A stretch of 60,242 bases of DNA from Bacteroidales bacterium (GCA_004553485.1 SFLG01000017.1:1-60242), one strand, 5' to 3'; shown: positions 7,848 to 17,393, counted from the first letter of the stretch. The notes: generated by a model from the sequence alone, not told the origin. Program-made: numbers and translations.

Positions 7848-10154
7848 TCAGATGTGGAGAGAGAGGCCGACAAGCAGGGTGCGGGGGCGCGAGGGACCGT
7901 AGATGTAGCCCGAGTCGCGCAGCGAGCCGCGGTCAAAGTCGTCCTGGTACGAGTTGAAAATGTTCTGCAGACCGGCCGTCAGCGACATCTCGGCGCTGCC
8001 GAAGAGGCTGAACATATAGGTCGCCTTGAACGACACGTCGGCAAAACGTTTGGTGACGACGGCACGGTCGACGGGCGTGCCCGAGCCCTTGAGGTGCTGC
8101 ACGAGCATGTTGCCGGTGAAGGTGCCGTCCATGGCCAGTGTCAGCGCCTTGACGGGGTTGTAGCTGAGGGTGAAATAGCCGTAGGTGTCGGGGGTGCGGA
8201 ACATACGCTTGACGGGGGCGACGTCGGGGTTGTCGCTCCAGTATTCGGGTTTTTTGTAGCGGCTCGACTGCACGGTGACGCCGGCCTGCAGCTGCATGCG
8301 CCAGGGGAAGGCGCAGCGTCCCTCGATATTCATGCCGAACACGCGGGCGCCGTCGCCGTTGGCGCGCTCGAGCACATCGTTGCCGGCGGCGTCGGGCTGG
8401 TCGAGCCGGCGCAGCACAAACACGTCGCGCAGGTCGGTGTAGAAGCCCTCCAGGGTGAAGTTGGTCTGCACCTCGCCGAAGTTCTGCGTCCAGTCGGCCG
8501 ACAGGCTGAAGCTGTTGCTCGACTCCTGCTTGAGGTCGGGCGCAAGCACCGTCACCACGCGCTCGCCGCCGACGATGGCCACGTGGAAGTCCTCGTCGTA
8601 GGCCTGGGGCGAGCGGAAGCCCGTCGAGTAGGAGGCGCGGAAGTTGAGCTTGCTGCTCGGGTTCCAGCGTATGTTGGCGCGCGGCGACACGATGGCGTGC
8701 CGGATAAGCGAGTGCTTGTCGACGCGGGCGCCGATGAGGAAGCCCCACCGGTCGTTGCGCCACTCGTTCTGCAGATATCCGCTGTAGATGTTGACGCGCT
8801 GCTCGACATCGTGGTCATAGCCCAGGGTGACGTCGTGCAGGTAGTTGTAGTTGTACTCCACACCGCCGGTGAGCTCGGAGGGCATAAACCACAGCTGCTT
8901 GAACGAGTGAATGTACTGTGCGCCGGCCACCACCACCAGGTCGTGGGTCTTGCCGTAGGCGTTGGGGTCCATGTCCGAGCCGTAGTACGAGTTGCGGCGC
9001 GTGTTCTGCGTCGAGGCAAAGACGGTGTAGCGGTTCGAGCGGTCGCGGCTCCAGAACTGGCCCTGCAGGTCGACGGCGTGGATGTTGTGGTCGGTCTGCT
9101 CGCACACAAGGGCCTGGTCGGGCTGCTTGTCCAGCTGGTCGCCACCGCGGCGGAACTCGTGCGTGCCGTGGTATTCGAGCGTCACCTTGGCCTGCTCCGA
9201 GGCGCGGACAAAGGCGCGCAGGCCAAGGGTCTGCGTCTTCAGCTGCGCTATCTCCGTAAAGCCGTCGCCGTCGTGGTCATAGCCGTCGCGCACGCGGTTC
9301 TGGCCAAAGACAAACATGCCCAGGCGGTCGTTGGCGCCCACCACCGACGCGTTGAGGGTGGTGTTGTTGTCGAGGGCGCCGGTAACGCTTATCGACGAGA
9401 GGGTGTGCGAGGCCTCGGCGCTGTTGCTGAGCGGGTCCTTGGTGATGATGTTGACGGTGCCGCCGATGGCCGACGAGCCGAACAGCGCCGAGCCGCCTCC
9501 GCGCATCACCTCGACGCGCTCGATCATGTTGGCGGGGATCTGCTCGAGGCCGTATACGCCCGTGAGGGCCGAGAAGACGGGGCGCGAGTTCATCAGTATC
9601 TGCGAGTAGTGGCCGTCCAGGCCGTTTATGCGCACCTGCGTGAAGCCGCAGTTCTGGCAGTCGTTCTCGACGCGCACGCCCGGCTGGTAGTTGAGGCCGT
9701 CGGCAAGGCACGCGGCGTTGACTATCTTCAGTGTCGGGGCGCCGATGACACCGATGAGCGACGACGAGTTGCGGCGGCGCACCTCGGCGCGGTTGCCGGT
9801 GACGACGACCTGCTCGAGGTTGAGGGCGTCCGACTTGAGGTCGAAGTTGAGCTCGACGGTCTTGTCGACCTCCACCTTCACCTTTTTCTTTTGCGTGACA
9901 TATCCCGGGTAGTACGCCTCAATGGTGTACTCGCCGGGCTTGAGGTTTGTCAGCATATAGTGGCCGGTGGCGTCGGTCATGGTGCCGAAGGCCGTGCCCT
10001 CGACGTGCATGGCAACGTCGGCAAGGTGCTCTTTGGTGGCCGCGTCGATGACGTGGCCGACGATGTTGGCGTCGGTGGGCGAGGCGGCTAACGATGGTAA
10101 ACTAAAGGACAGGACGGAAAAAACGATGGCTGTCAACAGCTTGATTTTCTTCAT
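7848..10154 (-). CDS. TonB-dependent outer-membrane receptor
   Basis: This is a ligand-gated outer-membrane importer driven by TonB-ExbBD. A 24-residue signal peptide is followed by a carboxypeptidase-regulatory-like beta domain (about 30-110, with DATGHYMLTNLKPGEYTIEA), then the plug (about 120-245) with NGLDGHYSQILMNSRPVFS and RVEVMRGGGSALFGSSAIGG. The remainder has the alternating pattern of a 22-strand barrel. The plug contains a CQNC pair near the start, a recurring feature of one Bacteroidales receptor group. There is no adjacent SusD, so it is not a classical glycan-utilisation pair; iron, haem, cobalamin or another metal complex is more likely, but the substrate cannot be read from sequence. 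Its own promoter lies at 10210-10240. Confidence 0.93.
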   Translation of the reverse strand: MKKIKLLTAIVFSVLSFSLPSLAASPTDANIVGHVIDAATKEHLADVAMHVEGTAFGTMTDATGHYMLTNLKPGEYTIEAYYPGYVTQKKKVKVEVDKTVELNFDLKSDALNLEQVVVTGNRAEVRRRNSSSLIGVIGAPTLKIVNAACLADGLNYQPGVRVENDCQNCGFTQVRINGLDGHYSQILMNSRPVFSALTGVYGLEQIPANMIERVEVMRGGGSALFGSSAIGGTVNIITKDPLSNSAEASHTLSSISVTGALDNNTTLNASVVGANDRLGMFVFGQNRVRDGYDHDGDGFTEIAQLKTQTLGLRAFVRASEQAKVTLEYHGTHEFRRGGDQLDKQPDQALVCEQTDHNIHAVDLQGQFWSRDRSNRYTVFASTQNTRRNSYYGSDMDPNAYGKTHDLVVVAGAQYIHSFKQLWFMPSELTGGVEYNYNYLHDVTLGYDHDVEQRVNIYSGYLQNEWRNDRWGFLIGARVDKHSLIRHAIVSPRANIRWNPSSKLNFRASYSTGFRSPQAYDEDFHVAIVGGERVVTVLAPDLKQESSNSFSLSADWTQNFGEVQTNFTLEGFYTDLRDVFVLRRLDQPDAAGNDVLERANGDGARVFGMNIEGRCAFPWRMQLQAGVTVQSSRYKKPEYWSDNPDVAPVKRMFRTPDTYGYFTLSYNPVKALTLAMDGTFTGNMLVQHLKGSGTPVDRAVVTKRFADVSFKATYMFSLFGSAEMSLTAGLQNIFNSYQDDFDRGSLRDSGYIYGPSRPRTLLVGLSLHI

Positions 10155-10209
10155 ACTTGTTTTGATTGGTTATGACCCCTACAATTCGGGGCTCGTTAAA
10201 AAATGATAG

Positions 10210-10240
10210 TAAAGGTAGGCATTTTAACGCAAAAAAACAA
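10210..10240 (-). promoter_or_regulatory. promoter for the TonB-dependent receptor
   Basis: On the minus strand a TTG (10238-10240), a 20-nt spacer and TACCTTTA (10217-10210) match the Bacteroidetes consensus except for the last base. A small CCCC/GGGG hairpin lies in the leader near 10173-10192. Confidence 0.55.
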
Positions 10241-10325
10241 GCCCGTTCGCCTTTTAAAATTAATATTTATTACAATATTGGTGCCTGTAGTTGCGTTTAT
10301 GCAATATGCCGGCACCGAACTCGGC

Positions 10326-10372
10326 CGCGCCTTACCAACCCGCGCTTTATCATGCCAAGCGCGCCTTATCCT
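10326..10372 (+). repeat. degenerate short repeat CGCGCyTTAyC, three copies
   Basis: CGCGCCTTACC (10326), CGCGCTTTATC (10341) and CGCGCCTTATC (10360) recur at 15- and 19-nt spacing just upstream of the antiporter start. Confidence 0.5.
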
Positions 10373-10388
10373 GCAAACCTGTCGCTCT

Positions 10389-11711
10389 ATGACTGAAACT
10401 GAAACCGGACAGCCGGCACATATCACGGTGCCGCGCGGACTGCTGGCCCTGTCGCCGGTGGTAGTCTTTCTGCTGCTCTATGTCGCTGTGTCGCTGATAC
10501 TTGACGACTTCTACAAAATGCCCGTCTCGGTGGCCCTCGTCGTGGCCTCGATGTGGGCCGTGATTGTCTACAGCGGACGGCCGCTGCTCAAACGCATCGA
10601 GACCTTCAGCCGCGCCGCCGGCCACGAGAACATCCTGTACATGATCTGGATTTTCATCCTTGCCGGAGCCTTTGCCGGCGTGGCCCAGGAGATAGGCGCC
10701 GTAGACGCCACCGTCAACCTCGCCCTGCGCGTCTTTCCGCCGGCCTACGTCGTGCCCATGCTCTTCTTCGCCGCCTGCTTCATCTCGCTCTCCATCGGCA
10801 CATCGGTGGGTACGGTGGTGGCACTCACACCGTTGGCGGTGCAGATCGCCGAGACGACCGGAGCCAGCGTTCCCTTCTACGTGGCCGTAGTGCTGGGCGG
10901 AGCCTTCTTCGGCGACAACATGTCGTTCATCTCCGACACCACCATCGCCGCCACACGCTCGCAGGGCTGCAACATGTCCGACAAGTTCAAGGCCAACCTC
11001 TGGATAGCCCTCCCCGCCGCCATCGTCACCCTCGGCGCCTATATCGTCATGGGCATCGGCACACCCGGCGAGGCCATCGCCACCCCCGACGCCGCCTCGT
11101 GGCTCATCCTGCCCTACCTGCTGGTCATCGTCACGGCAATAATCGGCATCAACGTCACCATCGTGCTCACCATAGGCATCACCTCGGCGCTGGTACTCGG
11201 CCTCTTCGGCGGCTTCACCCTCATCGAGATGGCCTCCTTTGCCGGCGCCGGCATAGGCGGCATGGGCGACCTCATCGTCATCACCCTGCTCGCCGCCGGC
11301 ATGTTGGGTGTGATAAAGGCCGCCGGTGGCATACAGTTTCTGCTGCAGGCCCTCACCCGACGCGTCAGCGGCAGCCGCGGCGGCCAGGCCGTCATCGCCG
11401 TCCTCGTCGGCGTAGTCAACCTCTGCACCGCCAACAACACCGTCGCCATCATCACCGTCGGTTCGGTAGCCCGCGACATCTCCAAGCGGTTCCACATCGA
11501 CCCGCGCAAAACCGCCTCGCTGCTCGACTCCACCTCGTGCATCGTGCAATGCCTCATCCCCTACGGTGCCCAGACCCTCCTCGCCACCGGCCTCGCCGGC
11601 ATCTCCCCCGGCGCCCCCTTCCCCTACCTCTACTACCCCTGGGCCCTCGCCGCCATGGTCCTCCTCTCCATCCTCTTCTCCTTCCCCCGCCGCCTCAACC
11701 ACCCCAACTAA
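10389..11711 (+). CDS. Na+/H+ antiporter, NhaC family
   Basis: This is a polytopic inner-membrane protein with roughly a dozen hydrophobic segments. NhaC-type features are seen in the conserved block with GGAFFGDNMSFISDTTIAAT, EIGAVDATVNLAL, and NNTVAIITVGSVARDI near the C-terminus. It probably exchanges Na+ for H+, or carries an organic anion as some NhaC relatives do. I place the start at 10389 (MTETETGQPAHITVPRGLLAL), giving 440 residues. An in-frame ATG at 10203 would add a 62-residue extension that overlaps the divergent receptor promoter and looks unlike protein. The gene stands alone, with no clear promoter match upstream. Confidence 0.88.
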   Translation: MTETETGQPAHITVPRGLLALSPVVVFLLLYVAVSLILDDFYKMPVSVALVVASMWAVIVYSGRPLLKRIETFSRAAGHENILYMIWIFILAGAFAGVAQEIGAVDATVNLALRVFPPAYVVPMLFFAACFISLSIGTSVGTVVALTPLAVQIAETTGASVPFYVAVVLGGAFFGDNMSFISDTTIAATRSQGCNMSDKFKANLWIALPAAIVTLGAYIVMGIGTPGEAIATPDAASWLILPYLLVIVTAIIGINVTIVLTIGITSALVLGLFGGFTLIEMASFAGAGIGGMGDLIVITLLAAGMLGVIKAAGGIQFLLQALTRRVSGSRGGQAVIAVLVGVVNLCTANNTVAIITVGSVARDISKRFHIDPRKTASLLDSTSCIVQCLIPYGAQTLLATGLAGISPGAPFPYLYYPWALAAMVLLSILFSFPRRLNHPN

Positions 11712-11814
11712 CCCCCACCAACCCGGCTCAGCAACAACCCCGGCTCACACCATACGGCCCCGCTCATCCCTGCCACTCCAACAACATTGTAAAGGCTCCT
11801 GAGGGGGGCCTTCC

Positions 11815-12747
11815 CTATCTGCGTATCAGGGTTAGGGCGGCGGGGAGGGGGGCGGTGGAGGGGAGCCAGTGGACGGTGGGGTCGGGGCGGAGGCGGGTGA
11901 GCTGTTTTTTGGCGTAGACGCGGGTGTTTTTGGCGATGCGGGCGGCGACAGCCTCGGGGGTGGTAAGCGCGTCGGAGGCGGCGGGGAGGCCGGTGTCGGG
12001 GAGCAGGCCGGCCTGTTTGTCGAAGTAGGTGAACCACTCCTTGAAGCCGACGGTGTTGAGCGAGTTGAGGTGCCGCAACGGGTAACAGCGGCGGGCCTCG
12101 GCCTCCATGCCCTGCCCGAGCATGAGCTGTGTGCGGCGGTTGATACGGTCGAAGAGGTCGTCGCGGCTGCGGTCGATGGCCACCTTGAGCACATCGAAGG
12201 GCCGCTGTTTGCGCTGTCCCGTCAGAAACGACGAATAGGGCCGCCCGGCCTGCAGGCTCACCTCGAGGGCGTGGGCGACACGTTTGGTATTGGCTGTGTC
12301 GGCGGAGGCAGCGTAGTCGGGGTCGACCCGCCGCAGCATCTCGAGGCGCTCGGCGGCGCTCATGGCGTACACACCGGCGCGGACGTCGGCCGAGACCGCG
12401 GGCATCTCGTCTATGCCGTTGACAAGGGCGTCGACGTACATGGTCGAGCCGCCGGCCACAACCGCCACGCCGCGGCTGTCGAGCAGCGGCTCAAGCAGTT
12501 GCAGGGCGTCCTGCTCGAACAGCGCCGCCGAGTAATATTGGTCGAGTCCGAGCGTGCCCACAAGATGATGCCGCACCCGCGCCTGCTCTTCAGGCGTGGG
12601 TGCGGCAGTGATTATGGGTATATCGCGATAAATCTGGCGCGAGTCGGCCGAGATAATCTCTGTGCCGAGGCGCTCGGCGATGTCTATAGCCAGCCCCGTC
12701 TTGCCCGAGGCCGTCGGGCCGGTGACAACTACGACAAGGGGGCGCAA
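11815..12747 (-). CDS. miaA: tRNA dimethylallyltransferase
   Basis: The enzyme transfers a dimethylallyl group to N6 of A37 in tRNAs that read UNN codons; its DMAPP substrate comes from the MEP pathway, to which dxr and ispD in this window belong. The P-loop GPTASGKT is at residues 10-17 and the DSRQIYRD motif follows near 36-43. Further motifs are GGSTMYVDAL (near 98), the tRNA-binding TNTKRVAHALEV, and the C-terminal FKEWFTYF and NTRVYAKKQLTRLR. The 310-residue length is standard. The gene lies 42 bp behind pepT on the same strand and may be co-transcribed with it. Confidence 0.96.
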   Translation of the reverse strand: MRPLVVVVTGPTASGKTGLAIDIAERLGTEIISADSRQIYRDIPIITAAPTPEEQARVRHHLVGTLGLDQYYSAALFEQDALQLLEPLLDSRGVAVVAGGSTMYVDALVNGIDEMPAVSADVRAGVYAMSAAERLEMLRRVDPDYAASADTANTKRVAHALEVSLQAGRPYSSFLTGQRKQRPFDVLKVAIDRSRDDLFDRINRRTQLMLGQGMEAEARRCYPLRHLNSLNTVGFKEWFTYFDKQAGLLPDTGLPAASDALTTPEAVAARIAKNTRVYAKKQLTRLRPDPTVHWLPSTAPLPAALTLIRR

Positions 12748-12789
12748 GGCTGTGACGGTTTAGGTGTTACCTGTCCGGGGAGGGGCCGT

Positions 12790-14013
12790 TTACTTGCCCT
12801 CGGCCACCAGACGGGCGATGTTGACGATGACCTGGGTGGCCTTCTCCATCGAGTGGATTGGCACAAACTCGTAACGGCCGTGGAAGTTGACGCCGCCGGC
12901 AAAGATGTTGGGGCAGGGCAGACCCTTGAACGACAGCTGGGCGCCGTCTGTGCCGCCGCGGATGGGCACCACAACGGGGGTGACGTCGGCCATGCGCATT
13001 GCCTCCTCGGCAACGTCGATGATGTGCATCACGGGCTCGATCTTCTCGCGCATGTTGAAGTACTGGTCCTTGATGTCGATCTGGCAGCAGCCGGGATACT
13101 CCTTGTTGATTTTGCGGGCAAGGTGCTCCAGCTCTTTTTTGCGGCGCTCGAAGCGGTCGCGGTCGTGGTCGCGGATGATATATGTGAGCACGGTCTTCTC
13201 TACGGTGCCTTCGATGCCGACGATGTGGTAGAAGCCCTCGTAGCCCTCGGTGTGCTCGGGGGTCTCCCAGCGCGGGAGCATGATGGCGAACTGGTTGGCC
13301 ACACGTATAGAGTTGATCATCTTGTGCTTGGCATAGCCGGGGTGCACGTTGCGGCCGATGACGGTGACGCTGGCGACGGCGGCGTTGAAGTTTTCGTACT
13401 CGAGCTCGCCAACTTCGCCGCCATCCATGGTGTAGGCCCAGTCGGCGCCGAAGCCCTCGACGTCAAACTTGTCGGCGCCCTGGCCTATCTCCTCGTCGGG
13501 GGTGAAGGCCACGCGGATGTTGCCGTGCTTGACCTCGGGGTGCTCGATAAGGTACTCGATGGCCGTCACTATCTCGGCGATGCCGGCCTTGTCGTCGGCG
13601 CCGAGCAGCGTGGTGCCGTCGGTGACGATGATGTCCTGGCCCATGTAGTGGCGCAGCTCGGGGAAGTCGTCGGGCGACAGCACGATGTTCTTCTCCTCGT
13701 TGAGGGTGATGGGGGTGCCGTTATAGTTGCGCACGATGCGGGGACGCACGTTGTGGCCCGACATGTCGGGGCTGGTGTCCATGTGGGCGATGAAACCCAC
13801 GGTGGGTATGTCGCCATCGCAGTTGGCGGGCAGTGTGGCCATTACGTAGCCGTTCTGGTCGAGGCTGATGTCCTTCAGGCCCAGACGGGTCAGTTCGTCG
13901 TGCAGAAACTGCGCGAACACCATCTGGCCGGGGGTGGAGGGCGTAAGGTTGGTGAGCTCGTCGCTCTGGGTGTCAAATTTTACGTACTCAAGAAAGCGTT
14001 CTGTTATATTCAT
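12790..14013 (-). CDS. pepT: peptidase T (tripeptide aminopeptidase)
   Basis: This is a cytosolic dizinc M20 peptidase that removes the N-terminal residue of tripeptides. Zinc and catalytic motifs in order are HMDTSPD (His77, Asp79), GADDKAG (about 138-144, bridging Asp), PDEEIGQG (about 172, catalytic base and metal Glu) and the C-terminal IRGGTDGAQLS and NFHGRYEFVP (last metal His). The 407-residue length is typical. It is transcribed from a promoter at 14098-14128, divergently from tamL. Confidence 0.96.
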   Translation of the reverse strand: MNITERFLEYVKFDTQSDELTNLTPSTPGQMVFAQFLHDELTRLGLKDISLDQNGYVMATLPANCDGDIPTVGFIAHMDTSPDMSGHNVRPRIVRNYNGTPITLNEEKNIVLSPDDFPELRHYMGQDIIVTDGTTLLGADDKAGIAEIVTAIEYLIEHPEVKHGNIRVAFTPDEEIGQGADKFDVEGFGADWAYTMDGGEVGELEYENFNAAVASVTVIGRNVHPGYAKHKMINSIRVANQFAIMLPRWETPEHTEGYEGFYHIVGIEGTVEKTVLTYIIRDHDRDRFERRKKELEHLARKINKEYPGCCQIDIKDQYFNMREKIEPVMHIIDVAEEAMRMADVTPVVVPIRGGTDGAQLSFKGLPCPNIFAGGVNFHGRYEFVPIHSMEKATQVIVNIARLVAEGK

Positions 14014-14097
14014 CTGATTGCGGAATTTATTCGATTTCAGGAATGTGATGTCGGGGCTGTGCCGAGCTTCAAACGGGGCCCGGAAAGCCGGTGGCTA

Positions 14098-14128
14098 CAA
14101 AAATAGTAAATAGTGGGTTAAAATGCAA
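14098..14128 (-). promoter_or_regulatory. promoter for pepT-miaA
   Basis: On the minus strand TTG (14128-14126), 20 nt, then TATTTTTG (14105-14098). The element overlaps the ATG at 14123 on the other strand, one reason that ATG is unlikely to be the tamL start. Confidence 0.65.
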
Positions 14129-14147
14129 CCAAACGGTCAAAAAACTA

Positions 14148-14177
14148 TTGATATATGCCAAAAAACGCGTAATTTTG
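14148..14177 (+). promoter_or_regulatory. promoter for tamL, five bases before its likely start codon
   Basis: TTG at 14148-14150, a 19-nt spacer and TAATTTTG at 14170-14177 form a near-ideal Bacteroidetes promoter. Its transcription start would fall at or beside the GTG at 14183, implying a leaderless or nearly leaderless mRNA. Confidence 0.75.
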
Positions 14178-14182
14178 CACCC

Positions 14183-16627
14183 GTGAATTCTCCGAGCCAA
14201 CATTCATCCGTTTCTTCTGCCCCGCGCTTCGGCGTCCGTGTGGGCCTCCTGCTGGCGGCGGCACTGGTGTGCCTGGCGTCGGCGGTGAGCTCGTGCAGCT
14301 ACACCAAGCACGTGCCCAAGGGACAGCTGCTGCTCGACAACGCCACCATCGAGGTTGCCCGCGACAGCGCCGGCAAGGAGAACATCAACACGCTAGAGCT
14401 GTACAACTTCCTGCGCCAGCGCCCCAACCACAAGGTGCTGGGTTTTGCCAAGTTGCAGCTGGCCACCTACTCGCTGTCGGGCCGCGACTCGACAAAGTGG
14501 TACAACCGCTGGCTTCGCAGCATGGGCAAGCCGCCCGTGCTGTACGACGACGACCTCACCGAGCTGTCGCGCCGGCAGCTGCGCCAGGCGCTGATAAACC
14601 GCGGATACATGGACGCCACGGTGACGGCCGACACCTTCCCCCGACGCGACCGCAAGCGCATGAACGTGCGCTACACCATCCACCCCGGCACACCGCACTA
14701 CATCAAATCGTTCGCCATCGATTGTCCCGACGTCGCCATCGACAGCCTCATCAAGGCCGACACGGCCCTGACGCTCATCCACCCGGGAATGATTTTTGAC
14801 CGCAACATCCTCGACGAGGAGTCGACGCGCCTGACACGTCTGCTGCGCGACAACGGCTACTACGCCTTCAGCAAGGAGTGCATCACCTTCCTGGCCGACA
14901 CCGTAGCCGGCGAGAAGGGCCTCGACCTGACGATGAGCGTGCAGCCGCCGCGCCTGGCCCCGGAGGTGCCCGTCACCGAGGCGCAGATGGCCGAGATACT
15001 GCTCAACGCCGACTCGACGCTGCGCCATATTCCCTACTCGGTGCGCAAGGTATATTTTGTCACCAGCTACCGCAGCGACGACGGCATGGACCTCAACTTT
15101 GCCGGCTCCGACACGGTGACCTACAAAGGGTTCGACGTCATCTACGGCCCCGACCACTATATCAAGCCCGACATCCTTGTCGAGAAGTGCCTGCTGCGCC
15201 CTGGGGGCGAGTTCAGCGCCGCCGATGTCGAGCGCACCTACGAGAACCTGTCGCAGCTGGGCATCCTGCGCTTTGTCAACATAGAGATGCGGCCCGTGGC
15301 ACTGGCCGACGGCCGCGTGTGGCTGGACGCATACATCCTTATGTCGCGCAACAAAAAGCAGTCGCTGTCGCTCGAGCTCGAGGGCACCAACTCGGAGGGC
15401 GACCTGGGCTTCGGCGTGGGCCTGACCTACCAGCACCGCAACCTTGCCAAACGCTCCGAGCTGCTGACGGCGAAGCTGCGCGGCAGCTACGAGAGCCTCA
15501 GCGGAAACTTCGAGGACCTCATCAACAACCGCTACACCGAGTTCGCCGGCGAGGTGTCGATACAGTTCCCCAAATTCGAGGCGCCCTTCCTGTCGGACAA
15601 CTTCAAGAAACGCAGCCGCGCCCACACCGAGTTCTCGGTTTCGGCCAACTACCAGGAGCGGCCCGAATACACGCGCGTAATCGCCGGCGCGGCATGGAAA
15701 TATCGGTGGAGCCACCGCAACCCGCTGGGGTACAGCACCTCGCGCACATACGACTTTGTCGACATCAACTATGTGTACCTGCCCCACTCCACCCTCAACT
15801 TCCTCGACTCGATAGCCCCGACCAACCCGCTGCTGCGCTACTCGTACGAGGACCACTTCATCATGCGCACGGGCTACACCTTCTACCGCACCAACCGCCG
15901 CATCCCCACGGCAGGCCAGGGCTCCTTCGCCATCCAGCCGTCGGTGACTACCCTGCGCGCCTCGGCCGAGACGGCGGGCAACCTGCTGTACGCCATCTCG
16001 TCGGCGGCGCACCAGAAAAAGCGCGACGGGGTGTACCGCATCTTCGGCATCCAATATGCGCAGTACGTCAAGGGCGAGTTTGACTGGACCCACGTGCGCA
16101 ACTTCAACAGCCGCCACGGCCTTGCCATGCACGTCGGCGCCGGCATAGCCTACCCCTACGGCAACTCGACGATGGTGCCCTTCGAGAAACGCTTCTACGC
16201 CGGCGGCGCCAACAGCGTGCGCGGCTGGGGTGTGCGCACCCTCGGCCCCGGCAGCTACGAGAGCCAGAACAACGTGCTCAACTTCATCAACCAGTGCGGC
16301 GACATCGTCCTCAACCTCAGCCTCGAATACCGCTTCAAACTCTTCTGGGTCTTTGAGGGCGCACTCTTCGTCGACGCCGGCAACTGCTGGACCATCAAGG
16401 ACTATCCCACACAGCCCGGCGGCCTTTTCAAATTCGACAAATTCTACAAACAGATAGCGCTGTCGTACGGCGCGGGCCTACGTATGGACTTCACCTACTT
16501 CCTGCTCCGCCTCGACCTGGGCATGAAGGCGCACGACCCGGCCACGGGCCGCGAGCCGTGGCCTCTGATACACCCCAGCTGGCACCGCGACGCCACGTTC
16601 CACTTCGCCGTAGGCTATCCCTTCTGA
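14183..16627 (+). CDS. tamL: TamL-like BamA/TamA-family outer-membrane lipoprotein
   Basis: This Omp85-family protein is predicted to insert or translocate outer-membrane proteins with a TamB-like partner. Reading from the GTG at 14183 gives an Arg-containing N-region, a hydrophobic stretch, and a lipobox ending SAVSSC (Cys38), so unlike E. coli TamA it is probably lipidated, as known for Bacteroidetes TamL. POTRA-like domains fill about residues 60-400 (for instance RQLRQALINRGYMDATV and YENLSQLGILRFVNIEM). The last third is a beta-barrel with the Omp85 motif VRGWGVRTLGPG, and the protein ends in an aromatic residue (VGYPF). The ATG at 14123 would need transcription from upstream of the promoter, so I prefer 14183. 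No tamB is in the window. Confidence 0.85.
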   Translation: MNSPSQHSSVSSAPRFGVRVGLLLAAALVCLASAVSSCSYTKHVPKGQLLLDNATIEVARDSAGKENINTLELYNFLRQRPNHKVLGFAKLQLATYSLSGRDSTKWYNRWLRSMGKPPVLYDDDLTELSRRQLRQALINRGYMDATVTADTFPRRDRKRMNVRYTIHPGTPHYIKSFAIDCPDVAIDSLIKADTALTLIHPGMIFDRNILDEESTRLTRLLRDNGYYAFSKECITFLADTVAGEKGLDLTMSVQPPRLAPEVPVTEAQMAEILLNADSTLRHIPYSVRKVYFVTSYRSDDGMDLNFAGSDTVTYKGFDVIYGPDHYIKPDILVEKCLLRPGGEFSAADVERTYENLSQLGILRFVNIEMRPVALADGRVWLDAYILMSRNKKQSLSLELEGTNSEGDLGFGVGLTYQHRNLAKRSELLTAKLRGSYESLSGNFEDLINNRYTEFAGEVSIQFPKFEAPFLSDNFKKRSRAHTEFSVSANYQERPEYTRVIAGAAWKYRWSHRNPLGYSTSRTYDFVDINYVYLPHSTLNFLDSIAPTNPLLRYSYEDHFIMRTGYTFYRTNRRIPTAGQGSFAIQPSVTTLRASAETAGNLLYAISSAAHQKKRDGVYRIFGIQYAQYVKGEFDWTHVRNFNSRHGLAMHVGAGIAYPYGNSTMVPFEKRFYAGGANSVRGWGVRTLGPGSYESQNNVLNFINQCGDIVLNLSLEYRFKLFWVFEGALFVDAGNCWTIKDYPTQPGGLFKFDKFYKQIALSYGAGLRMDFTYFLLRLDLGMKAHDPATGREPWPLIHPSWHRDATFHFAVGYPF

Positions 16628-16726
16628 ACCCAACGGGTTTGCAAACGTTACATTATTATATGTGCGGGCCGCGCCGACAGGCCGCCCGACACGCCTTACA
16701 TGACTAACCGACACAACAACGGCAAT

Positions 16727-17383
16727 ATGAAGTCTTTAGTAATTTTTGATCTTGACGGCACTTTGCTGAACACAATAGCCGACCTGGGCGAAGCCACCAA
16801 CCACGCCCTGGCGCAGATGGGCTACCCCGAGCATCCGCTGTCGGCATACAATATGATGGTAGGCAACGGCATACGCCGGCTCATCGAGCGCGCCCTGCCC
16901 GAGGACGCCCGCACGGACGAGCTGGTGGAGGCCACGCGCGAGCACTTCCTGCTCTACTACAACAAGCACCTGTGCGACCACACTGTCCCCTACCCCGGTA
17001 TCACCGACCTGCTGCACGACCTCACCGACCGCAAGGTGGCCGTGGCCGTGGCATCGAACAAATTCCAGGACGGAGTGACGGCGCTCATCAGCCACTTCTT
17101 CCCCGAAGTGCCGTGGGTGGCCGTGATGGGCAACCGCGAGGGCATACCCGTCAAGCCCGACCCGTCAATCGTCTTCAATATCCTTGCCGAATACCCCACA
17201 CCCAAGAGCGACGTCCTCTACGTCGGCGACAGCGGCGTAGACATGGAGACCGCCCGCCGCGCCTGCCTCGACAGCTGCGGCGTCACCTGGGGCTTCCGCT
17301 CGCGTCAGGAGCTCGAAACGGCCGGCGCTAACTACATCGTCGACACCCCCGACGACATTCTCCCCCTCATCTCCCGCCGCTAA
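16727..17383 (+). CDS. HAD-family hydrolase, phosphoglycolate phosphatase-like
   Basis: This is a haloacid-dehalogenase phosphatase of subclass I. Motif I DLDGT is at residues 8-12 (nucleophile Asp8, acid Asp10), motif II is VASNK, motif III is VKPDP (Lys), and motif IV is GDSGVDM with paired acidic residues. The cap is an alpha-helical insert after motif I, as in Gph and PgmB enzymes. The start MKSLVIFDLDGTLL (16727) puts motif I at the usual position; an ATG at 16700 would add nine residues. Phosphoglycolate is the commonest substrate of close relatives, but specificity is not visible. A 9-nt repeat follows the stop. Confidence 0.88.
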   Translation: MKSLVIFDLDGTLLNTIADLGEATNHALAQMGYPEHPLSAYNMMVGNGIRRLIERALPEDARTDELVEATREHFLLYYNKHLCDHTVPYPGITDLLHDLTDRKVAVAVASNKFQDGVTALISHFFPEVPWVAVMGNREGIPVKPDPSIVFNILAEYPTPKSDVLYVGDSGVDMETARRACLDSCGVTWGFRSRQELETAGANYIVDTPDDILPLISRR

Positions 17384-17393
17384 GCCACCTAAA

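Noticed and set aside
7821..10091. A 756-codon open frame on the plus strand, opposite the TonB receptor
   Set aside because: It is Val/Ala/Gly/His-rich without family pattern and lies wholly antisense to a receptor with clear domains. High GC leaves such shadow frames open. The same applies to the long plus-strand frames at 11869-14106, 46603-48837 and 25662-27479, and the minus-strand frames at 14393-16132 and 30963-32825.
10203..10388. N-terminal extension of the NhaC antiporter from the ATG at 10203
   Set aside because: The extension overlaps the divergent receptor promoter and contains short repeats; the ATG at 10389 gives the expected N-terminus.
14123..14182. ATG at 14123 as the tamL start
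   Set aside because: It lies upstream of the tamL promoter and inside the pepT promoter; the GTG at 14183 gives a normal lipoprotein signal.
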